Below are positions 1 through 5,402 of a stretch of 10,633 nt of DNA, piece by piece. Source of the stretch: an uncultured Opitutia bacterium (GTDB taxonomy: Bacteria; Verrucomicrobiota; Verrucomicrobiae; Opitutales; UBA953); NCBI GenBank assembly GCA_903859115.1, contig CAIOLH010000149.1, positions 1 to 10,633 on the forward strand. Reading direction: 5' to 3'. Positions within the stretch are counted from its first letter, which is position 1. Every line of letters begins with the position of its first letter. The position numbers and the translations under genes were made by a program. The notes beneath the pieces were generated by a model, which worked only from the letters and a program-made list of their open reading frames with translations, made no database searches and was not told where the DNA came from.

Positions 1-234
1 CTTCTCTGGGCACGTGGACTTTCCTCTGCTGGTGCTTGGGATGCCACCACCGGTGTTTGGGGTGCAGACGGAGGCCATATCGGCTACGGTGACTCACACG
101 TGATCTGGACTGCTAACACCACTGATGACGGTAACGGCCAACCTATCTTCCTCGATAAAGCACTGGGTACTGCCACCGCTGATTGGAAGAAGGCTGTATC
201 AGCTGGCACTGTGGTTGAATTAAAATCTAAATAA
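1..234 (+). CDS. Pilin/pseudopilin-like protein, C-terminal fragment (5' end outside window)
   Basis: Frame 1 is open from the first base to a TAA at 232-234 and encodes 77 residues ending VVELKSK. The diagnostic part is GGHIGYGDSHVIWT (residues 25-38 of the fragment). It resembles the GGxIxFxDGHVxW signature near the C-terminus of the many type II/IV prepilin-like proteins of Planctomycetes and Verrucomicrobia (the H-X9-DG type), here with Ser in place of Gly in DGH. The N-terminal methylation motif and hydrophobic helix that would prove a pilin lie outside the window. Codons are rich in C-ending forms (ACC, ATC, GGC, CTC), unlike the TTA/AAA/TTT-rich genes that follow, which suggests high expression. 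A strong terminator follows directly. The partial CDS is certain; the pilin call is moderate. Confidence 0.65.
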   Translation, partial: LLWARGLSSAGAWDATTGVWGADGGHIGYGDSHVIWTANTTDDGNGQPIFLDKALGTATADWKKAVSAGTVVELKSK

Positions 235-252
235 TTTTTAAATCAGCTTCTG

Positions 253-280
253 AAAGGGCCCCGAGTAGGGGCCTTTTTTA
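253..280 (+). terminator. Rho-independent terminator after the pilin-like gene
   Basis: GGCCCC (257-262), loop GAGTA and GGGGCC (268-273) form a perfect 6-bp all-GC stem followed by six T (274-279). It starts 22 bp after the upstream stop codon and ends 23 bp before the menA ATG, so it separates the two transcription units and implies that menA has its own promoter in the short gap. Confidence 0.9.
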
Positions 281-302
281 TGCTCATTAATTTACAATAC
301 AG

Positions 303-1220
303 ATGATAAGAATGTGGATCGATGCCTGCCGGCCTAAAACCCTTGTGGCGGCCTTTGTTCCTGTCGTCATGGGCGGACTAGTATTTTGGATCTACGGTGA
401 CCCGCTTCATCTTGGTGTGCAGCGGGATTATCTATTTACATTTTTCTCATGTCTGGGCTTCGCTCTATCGGCACAGATTTTAAGTAATTTTTCTAACGAT
501 TTAGGAGACTCATTGCGCGGAGCCGATAATCAAAATCGAGTTGGTCCAAGGCGCGCAGTTGCCAATGGTTTGATCAGTGCACGCGCGATGAAGATAGCGA
601 TGGTGCTTGTTATCACACTGGCTTGCTTGTCGGGATGGAGTTTAGGGATGCATCATCCAATTCTATTTATACCTGGTTTACTGGCGTTGCTTTTAGCGAT
701 GGGTTATACGCTCGGCCCTTTGCCGTTGGCTTACCATGGTCTGGGTGATGTCTTTGTCGTCGCTTGCTTTGGTCTGCAAGCCACCGCACTGACTGTCTAC
801 GCTCTTTATTTGGAAGTAGGGAAGACGGTGGTGTGCGAAATGCCGTGGACGCCTGCCCTCATCGCCGGATTGGGTGTAGGTCTATTGGCCAATAATATTT
901 TAATAGCGAATAATACTCGTGATATGGAAACCGACGCCGCTTCGGCAAAAAAAACACTCGTCGTGCGCTGGGGACGAACCTTTGCGAAGCTTCACCACTC
1001 GTTTAATATGTTGGTGGGAATTCTTTGTCTTAATTACGTATTTGGCCCACTCCCACTCGTGATCATGCCCTTGGCATTTTGGCAGATGGCGGGATTTTGG
1101 AAGGCTCAAACGGCTGCAGAATTTATACCTTTTTTGGCCAGAGCGGCTGTTTTAATGCTTTTGACCGCAATTTTGTGTGTAACTGCGACTTGCCTCGGTT
1201 TGATACCGGTGAAATTTTAA
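303..1220 (+). CDS. menA: 1,4-dihydroxy-2-naphthoate polyprenyltransferase (MenA, UbiA family)
   Basis: This integral membrane enzyme attaches a polyprenyl chain to 1,4-dihydroxy-2-naphthoate with decarboxylation, giving demethylmenaquinone, the penultimate step of menaquinone synthesis. The N-terminus (WIDACRPKTLVAAFVPVVMGG) is the typical MenA opening. The first Asp-rich, Mg-diphosphate-binding motif is N65-D66-x2-D69-x3-G-x-D75. It is followed by NRVGPRRAVANGLIS, also typical of MenA. The second Asp motif is NNTRDMETD (203-211), followed by the KKTLVVRWG stretch. The remainder is a series of hydrophobic helices (about 8 or 9), and 305 aa is normal for the family. The ATG at 303 has no Shine-Dalgarno sequence; the in-frame ATG at 312 (MWIDACRP) is a realistic alternative. 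It leads a likely operon with the deaminase and YqgE genes. It could in principle be another UbiA-family prenyltransferase, but the motifs favour MenA. Confidence 0.93.
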   Translation: MIRMWIDACRPKTLVAAFVPVVMGGLVFWIYGDPLHLGVQRDYLFTFFSCLGFALSAQILSNFSNDLGDSLRGADNQNRVGPRRAVANGLISARAMKIAMVLVITLACLSGWSLGMHHPILFIPGLLALLLAMGYTLGPLPLAYHGLGDVFVVACFGLQATALTVYALYLEVGKTVVCEMPWTPALIAGLGVGLLANNILIANNTRDMETDAASAKKTLVVRWGRTFAKLHHSFNMLVGILCLNYVFGPLPLVIMPLAFWQMAGFWKAQTAAEFIPFLARAAVLMLLTAILCVTATCLGLIPVKF

Positions 1221-1235
1221 GATACTTAATTTGTG

Positions 1236-1712
1236 ATGGAGAAACCTAAATCATTAGTGACGGAATTAGAAAACTTGGTGGCCGATGCTCAGCGTCCCTC
1301 CTGGAACGAGTATTTCATGGCCACAGCTTTTTTAGTCAGCACACGATCTAGTTGTGATCGCTTGCATGTCGGTTGCGTGGTGGTGTCGACCGGTAAACAT
1401 CCCAACCGATTAGTCGCCGCAGGTTATAATGGATTTCTTCCTGGTGCACCGCACGACTCTCATGTGCGCGATGGACATGAATTAGCGACCGTGCATGCCG
1501 AACAGAATGCCGTGGCCGATGCAGCCAAGCGCGGTATTTCTTTACAGGGAACCATTTGTTTTGTGACGCACTATCCTTGTGTGAATTGTGCAAAAATTTT
1601 AGCCGCGGCGGGTATCACCGAAGTACGTTATCGTCAGGACTACCGCAATGATCCGTTGGTCGCTGAACTTTTTCAGCAAGCGGGTGTGGTGGTGACGAAG
1701 TTGGATGTCTAA
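1236..1712 (+). CDS. dCMP deaminase family protein (zinc-dependent cytidine/deoxycytidylate deaminase)
   Basis: The likely reaction is deamination of dCMP to dUMP, feeding thymidylate synthesis in the cytosol. The zinc and catalytic signature is complete: HAEQNAV (the H and E of HAE at residues 87-89 counted from the ATG at 1236) and PCVNC (114-118). WNEYFMATAFLVSTRSSC and AAGYNGFLPGAPH match the N-terminal helix and the GYNG substrate/allosteric loop of dCMP deaminases. The usual longer insertion with extra Cys ligands before HAE is short here (HDSHVRDGHELATV), so a second zinc site seems absent. The product is 158 aa from the ATG at 1236; a GTG directly before it (1233) could also serve. 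It lies 15 bp after menA and its stop overlaps the next ATG by one base (TAATG), which indicates translational coupling. Exact substrate specificity is inferred from the family. Confidence 0.88.
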   Translation: MEKPKSLVTELENLVADAQRPSWNEYFMATAFLVSTRSSCDRLHVGCVVVSTGKHPNRLVAAGYNGFLPGAPHDSHVRDGHELATVHAEQNAVADAAKRGISLQGTICFVTHYPCVNCAKILAAAGITEVRYRQDYRNDPLVAELFQQAGVVVTKLDV

Positions 1713-2257
1713 TGCCTAAAAAAGCCCTATCATTAGCGGGTAAACTACTGGTTTCGCATCCGTTACAGCGCGACGAAAATTTTTGTGAATCAGTCGTTAT
1801 GATTCATGACCATTCCGAAAAAGAGGGAGCAATGGGTTTTATTATTAATCGTCCCTGTGATAAGAAACTCGGCGAAACACAGTCAGAATTTTCTAATAGT
1901 CCGTTGGCGCTGATATCGATTCAGTGGGGCGGCCCTGTGTCAGTGGATCGAATGGCTTTAGGAGGTTGGAAATTCGCTTCGCGCGGTCCGGCTTTAATTC
2001 GCTACGGAATAAGCAAAGAAGAAGCGGCCAAATTTATTGCTGAAACCGGTTTCCAAGTCTTTGCCTATGTCGGTTATGCTGGCTGGTCGCCAGGACAGTT
2101 AGAAAATGAAATTAAACTCAATGCGTGGGTGGTGTGTCCCTTTGAGCGTGAGTTTGCGCAAATGCACGGGAAGGAGCTTTGGAAAGCTTTGCTTACTAAG
2201 CACCGCCCCGATTTACGTTTAACTTTAGAATCTCCGCCGAATCCCAGTCTGAATTAA
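1712..2257 (+). CDS. yqgE: YqgE/AlgH family protein (UPF0301)
   Basis: This is a 181-aa member of the YqgE/AlgH family, whose molecular function is not established. The family blocks are all present: GKLLVSHP (10-17), GAMGFIINRP (39-48), WGGPV (72-76) and the hallmark GYAGWSPGQLENEI (121-134). Length and motif order are typical, and there is no signal peptide, so it should be cytosolic. The start codon overlaps the upstream deaminase stop (TAATG), with only a weak GGA in front, so translation probably depends on coupling. The gene ends at base 2257, directly against the stop codon of the opposing M23 gene, with no terminator in between. Confidence 0.93.
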   Translation: MPKKALSLAGKLLVSHPLQRDENFCESVVMIHDHSEKEGAMGFIINRPCDKKLGETQSEFSNSPLALISIQWGGPVSVDRMALGGWKFASRGPALIRYGISKEEAAKFIAETGFQVFAYVGYAGWSPGQLENEIKLNAWVVCPFEREFAQMHGKELWKALLTKHRPDLRLTLESPPNPSLN

Positions 2258-3247
2258 TCAGCGCGAATTCGAGAGTAAGATATCTAAATTCTGTAAAAGA
2301 TTTTCACCGGCATTAAGACCATTGGCGGTGAGCATTTTACGGGCAATGAGTCGGGTTCTGTACTGTTGGTTGATGCCAATGATTTCGAATGTTTTATTGG
2401 GTATTTGTGGACTACCAGCGGGCAGTGCGACCCAGCGTTTAGGCAGGCCGTGCCAGGTAAATTCTACATACCAACCTTCAGCGGTTTTGGGGTCACCTTG
2501 CACGAGTCCAGGATAACGCGAAACAAAGTCTGGCGCTAACGGGGTGCGAATAGTGACGGCGAGAGCAGCGGGTAAACTTTTAATAATCTCAAGCGTGTTT
2601 ACGCTGCGTTTTCCGAGAACGTAGGTGGGATCAAAGCCCGTTAAGTTTTGTCCATTCCACAGCCCATGCAGATTGGGATCACGTTTGAAGTTGAAACGAC
2701 TCTTATACCAAGCGTTGAAAGAATCGGCTAAACGTAATCCCACTTCGAAGTGTAAATGCGCACGTTCAACCGGGATGGGGCTACTGGGCAAGGAAGTGTG
2801 TCCCATGATGGCGATGGCCTTGCCGCGCGCTACGTTATCGCCGACGCGTAATGTGGAATCGATTTTTGCGAGGTGGGCGTAGAGGCTGTACAATCCGATT
2901 TCAGCATTGTCGTGAACCAGAATAATATAACGGCCGTAGGGCCCGTTGGTGTCGTTGTTAACGTAGGCAACTTTGCCCGACATCGCTGCGAAAACGTAGT
3001 CGGCTGGCTCGCCATTGGCCTGTACTTGGTAGGGTCGAATATCGATACCCTCGTGAAAGCGTCGTCCCTCTTCGCGCACCATGCCGAAGCAGCCCGATTC
3101 GATTTTCCCCGTGGCCACAGGTTGAACGTAGTCTTCTAAACCCTGAATAATGCTGGTGTCCATCGACGTCGGCCACTGAACTTCAATCGCGGACACTCCG
3201 CCGACTAGGCCTAAAAATAACAGGAGAGTGCTTGCGAAATATCTCAC
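2258..3247 (-). CDS. Secreted M23 family metallopeptidase (LytM-type peptidoglycan hydrolase)
   Basis: A signal peptide (MRYFASTLLLFLGLVGGVSA, probable cleavage after A20) directs this 329-aa protein across the inner membrane. The M23 zinc site is complete: H65-x3-D69 in FHEGID, YAH with H125, and H164-x-H166 in AHLHFEVG. Such enzymes cleave peptide cross-links of peptidoglycan, often glycyl bonds, during growth or division. The catalytic domain spans roughly residues 45-170. The remaining part (about 171-329) includes a region from 215 on that I do not recognise. The start is GTG at 3247-3245, sharing GTGA with the upstream lipoprotein stop; GGAAG seven bases before it is a fair ribosome-binding site. 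It is the last gene of the tsaD unit and abuts the yqgE stop codon. It is active by sequence, though the precise bond cleaved is unknown. Confidence 0.92.
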   Translation of the reverse strand: MRYFASTLLLFLGLVGGVSAIEVQWPTSMDTSIIQGLEDYVQPVATGKIESGCFGMVREEGRRFHEGIDIRPYQVQANGEPADYVFAAMSGKVAYVNNDTNGPYGRYIILVHDNAEIGLYSLYAHLAKIDSTLRVGDNVARGKAIAIMGHTSLPSSPIPVERAHLHFEVGLRLADSFNAWYKSRFNFKRDPNLHGLWNGQNLTGFDPTYVLGKRSVNTLEIIKSLPAALAVTIRTPLAPDFVSRYPGLVQGDPKTAEGWYVEFTWHGLPKRWVALPAGSPQIPNKTFEIIGINQQYRTRLIARKMLTANGLNAGENLLQNLDILLSNSR

Positions 3248-3753
3248 TTTTTATCTTCCAGCTGGCGAATCAGTAAAATCGACTGGTTGAGCTCGCGACT
3301 GATTTCAAGGGCAGCTTCTTTGCTATTTTTTCCTTTGCGTTCGACGAAGAAAAATAAATTTCCGTCAACCACGCGATCTTCAATCGGCATAATACCTACG
3401 GCTTCGTCGTTGATTACTAAAACTAAGTGTTTTCCGCGAGCTTGGCGGGTAACGTCCATAATCATCGCGGCAGCGGTTCGGTTTAATTGGACGAGCAACG
3501 AAACGACACGCAAATCGGGCTCACCTGATTCTACGACTTCAGTATTAAGCAGATCTTCCGCGAGACTTAACTCTTTAGCGAGAATGGGAACAGTAACTCC
3601 ACTGACGGGCAGGGTGACACTCTTCCGCATGATACGGCTGGAGGATTCTGGTGCCTCGACGTAAATTGAAGCGAAGTGTGAGGGGGGTGTAGTTTGACAG
3701 CCCGTAACGAATAAGAGGCTGAAGAAAACGAAAAAAGTAGAGTAGATTTTCAT
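3244..3753 (-). CDS. Small lipoprotein of unknown function, weakly SecD-periplasmic-domain-like
   Basis: This 169-aa protein opens with a lipoprotein signal: a hydrophobic stretch then V16-T17-G18-C19, a good lipobox with Cys19 as lipid anchor and Gln at +2. A Gln at +2 would favour the outer membrane under the E. coli rule. The mature part has no familiar catalytic motif. Residues about 90-160 (AAAMIMDVTRQARGKHLVLVINDEAV..., then IEDRVVDGNLFFFVE) resemble the SecD P1-head pattern, in which a 'Gk.la.vldg.v...I.dG' segment occurs; this is pattern recall, not a tested alignment. The gene starts 8 bp after the stop of the upstream small protein and overlaps the M23 start by four bases, so it is in the middle of a tight operon. 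No clear Shine-Dalgarno is seen. A structural or regulatory partner of the neighbouring hydrolase is possible but only inferred. Confidence 0.8.
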   Translation of the reverse strand: MKIYSTFFVFFSLLFVTGCQTTPPSHFASIYVEAPESSSRIMRKSVTLPVSGVTVPILAKELSLAEDLLNTEVVESGEPDLRVVSLLVQLNRTAAAMIMDVTRQARGKHLVLVINDEAVGIMPIEDRVVDGNLFFFVERKGKNSKEAALEISRELNQSILLIRQLEDKK

Positions 3754-3761
3754 GTTTTGGA

Positions 3762-4253
3762 TTAACCCACTAATAATTCGAGGGAACCGCTTACTTGTAA
3801 AAGGTGCTCAGGTTGTAAGTCGAGTGCTGGGACCATCAAAATTTGCTTAGTGGATTGGTGTTGGTATGGAATCAGTCCTAGTTCTGCGGGTCCGCTGGCT
3901 TTGATGATCCGTTTTCTTTCTAACAACAGGGCGAGAATATGTTTTAATACACCTTTATCGCCGCTGGGGTCAGCTGGGTCGTCGAAGAGTGAAAGGAAAA
4001 ATTCTTCGCGCGAGGCGAGGAGTTGGGCGCGGAGGGCTTGTTCTTCTTCGCCGCGTTCTTTGACTTGGCGAGACCAGCGACCGAGCAATAAACCATCGGG
4101 TTTAAATTCGGTGGCGTATTCTTTAAGAACATCGCGACGTTCGATGGCGCCGCCGAGAGGTTTGAACACGATGCAGACAACGGAGTCGCCAACGTGAAGT
4201 TCTTTGCCTGAACTAGCACAGGTGTGTGAGAGTGATTTTACCTGCCATTCCAT
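3762..4253 (-). CDS. Conserved-looking hypothetical protein downstream of tsaD
   Basis: I cannot name this gene. It has no signal peptide or membrane segment, so it is probably cytosolic. From the ATG at 4253 it is 163 aa and begins MEWQVKSLSHTCASSGKEL; a TTG at 4289 in the same frame would add 12 residues. I prefer the ATG because W-Q-V-K followed by a C-x3-G segment looks like a true N-terminus: it recalls small PVC/deltaproteobacterial proteins that open with a degenerate zinc-ribbon-like 'C..(S/T)G' element. Visible parts are C12 and C27, an ERRD motif (38-41), a charged helical stretch KERGEEEQALRAQLLASREEF (about 65-85), and LALLLERKRII (107-117). The end (LMVPALDLQPEHLLQVSGSLELLVG) looks like an amphipathic C-terminal helix. 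It lies 41 bp after tsaD (5 bp if TTG is used) and 8 bp before the lipoprotein gene, so it is co-transcribed with both. Confidence 0.75.
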   Translation of the reverse strand: MEWQVKSLSHTCASSGKELHVGDSVVCIVFKPLGGAIERRDVLKEYATEFKPDGLLLGRWSRQVKERGEEEQALRAQLLASREEFFLSLFDDPADPSGDKGVLKHILALLLERKRIIKASGPAELGLIPYQHQSTKQILMVPALDLQPEHLLQVSGSLELLVG

Positions 4254-4294
4254 CTCATGAACATGAGCCAAGGTGGGCAGGTCGGGCAACCCGA

Positions 4295-5317
4295 TTATGC
4301 GAGGTCGATACTTAATTGTGGAGCTGGTTCCACGGTACCTGCTTTCACACCATGGGGGTCGGCCCAGGCTGCAAAGGCAATCATACCCGCATTATCTCCA
4401 CAGTACTTTGGCTCGGCTATCAGGAGAGGGAGTTTTCGTTTCTCGAGCGATTGGGCGAGAAGGTTACGCAGGGCACGATTGTTGGCTACACCGCCCGATA
4501 GTCCTACCGATTTGTAGGATTCGGAGTTGAGTGCGGATAGCATCTTGGCGTTCAGCTGACCGTGGATAGCGTCTTGGTAGCTTGCGCAGATGGATGGCAA
4601 TTGCGATTTCACTTCTTCGTCCGACATTTTTTCGAGTTGGTAGCGCAGGGCGGTTTTTAAACCCGAGAAACTAAATCGAAGATCAGATTTTTCCGGCAAG
4701 CCACGAGGAAAAGAAAAACTTTGGTGATTACCTTTTTGTGCGTATTGTTCGATGAGTGCGCCGCCTGGATAAGGTAGGCCAAGTAATTTTGCACCTTTAT
4801 CAAAAGCTTCGCCTGCAGCGTCGTCCACCGTTCGTGCGATGACGGTGATTTTTAAATCCTTGTCTAATTTTATGAGTAAAGTGTTACCGCCTGAAACGAC
4901 TAAACCTAAATGCGGCAATAATTCTGCGCGAGCTTCGGAAAATTTTGAGGGATTGGCCGCGTGTAATTGAATGAAGACTGAATGAACGTGGGCGCGCAGG
5001 TGGTTGACCGTTTGAATGGGGCAATCGATTGCGACGGATAGTGCACGAGCCATGCTGATTCCCATGGAGAGGCAGGGAAGTAGTCCTGGGCCGCGGGTGA
5101 CGGCGAGGGTTGTTATATTTGGAATATCAGCACGAAATTCTTCGAGGAGCAGGGGTAGTGCCGAGAGGTGCATGCGGCTGGCGAGGTCGGGCACAACTCC
5201 ACCGAATTTTTCGTGGGAGGCTGCCTGCGAGCTAATGATTTCGCGAGCGATTCCCTTGGTGGGATCGAAGATGGCGAGCGCGGACTCATCGCAGGAACTT
5301 TCGATGGCTAAAATCAT
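4295..5317 (-). CDS. tsaD: tRNA N6-adenosine threonylcarbamoyltransferase (TsaD/Kae1/Gcp)
   Basis: TsaD, with partners TsaB and TsaE, transfers the threonylcarbamoyl group from TC-AMP to A37 of tRNAs that read ANN codons. It is a 340-aa ASKHA-fold protein, the normal length. Visible signatures are ILAIESSCDES (2-12), VVPDLASRMH (41-50), GPGLLPCLSMG (77-87), the metal-binding H106-x3-H110 in NHLRAHVHS, VSGGNT (141-146), DDAAGEAFDKGAKLLGLPYPGG (165-186), GLSGGVANN (272-280) and CGDNAGMIA with the metal-binding D308. PCLSMG replaces the more usual GSLLVG, a mild variation. The ATG at 5317 has AGG five bases upstream (5325-5323), the best ribosome-binding site in the window. It is the first gene of the minus-strand unit, so the whole operon is presumably read from the divergent region 5318-5402. 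Neither tsaB nor tsaE is in the window. Confidence 0.96.
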   Translation of the reverse strand: MILAIESSCDESALAIFDPTKGIAREIISSQAASHEKFGGVVPDLASRMHLSALPLLLEEFRADIPNITTLAVTRGPGLLPCLSMGISMARALSVAIDCPIQTVNHLRAHVHSVFIQLHAANPSKFSEARAELLPHLGLVVSGGNTLLIKLDKDLKITVIARTVDDAAGEAFDKGAKLLGLPYPGGALIEQYAQKGNHQSFSFPRGLPEKSDLRFSFSGLKTALRYQLEKMSDEEVKSQLPSICASYQDAIHGQLNAKMLSALNSESYKSVGLSGGVANNRALRNLLAQSLEKRKLPLLIAEPKYCGDNAGMIAFAAWADPHGVKAGTVEPAPQLSIDLA

Positions 5318-5330
5318 CTCTACCTAATAC

Positions 5331-5351
5331 AGCCGAAAAACTCTTTCGGCT
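5331..5351. repeat. Perfect inverted repeat in the tsaD/midA divergent region
   Basis: AGCCGAAA (5331-5338), loop AACTC and TTTCGGCT (5344-5351) form a perfect 8-bp stem with a 5-nt loop. It sits 14 bp upstream of the tsaD start codon and about 50 bp upstream of the MidA-like gene. No T-run follows it on either strand, so it is not an intrinsic terminator. It could be a leader hairpin of the tsaD mRNA or a protein-binding operator. It lies between a TTGAGC (minus strand, 5354-5349) and a TATTAG (5329-5324), which are spaced 19 bp and could be a weak -35/-10 pair. The repeat is seen directly; its role is a guess. Confidence 0.55.
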
Positions 5352-5402
5352 CAACCCTGTTTCGTCTGGCGGAACTTAAAACACTGGTTAACGATTAATG
5401 AG

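Noticed and set aside
1348..1593. 81-codon minus-strand open frame inside the deaminase gene
   Set aside because: It lies wholly within a well-supported gene and has no recognisable motif; it is a coding shadow.
2190..2202. Small hairpin TGCTT-ACT-AAGCA near the end of yqgE as a terminator for the M23 operon
   Set aside because: Only five base pairs, inside coding sequence and without a T-run.
2304..2331. TCACCG...CGGTGA inverted repeat as a terminator for the yqgE operon
   Set aside because: A 6-bp stem with a 16-nt loop and only a short T-run; it lies in the M23 coding region and is likely chance.
2830..3176. Several open frames on both strands within the M23 gene
   Set aside because: All are nested in the M23 coding sequence, which has a complete active site and signal peptide; their products are low-complexity and unlike known proteins.
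3287..3664. 125-codon plus-strand frame opposite the lipoprotein gene
   Set aside because: The product is Ser/Arg/Thr-rich, typical of antisense shadow; the opposite strand has a lipobox and operon overlaps.
4257..4530. Three overlapping plus-strand frames opposite the tsaD 3' end
   Set aside because: They are mutually overlapping and antisense to conserved TsaD motifs, with no recognisable domain.
5016..5327. 103-codon plus-strand frame opposite the tsaD 5' end
   Set aside because: Antisense to the conserved TsaD N-terminus; Ser/Arg-rich composition without motif.
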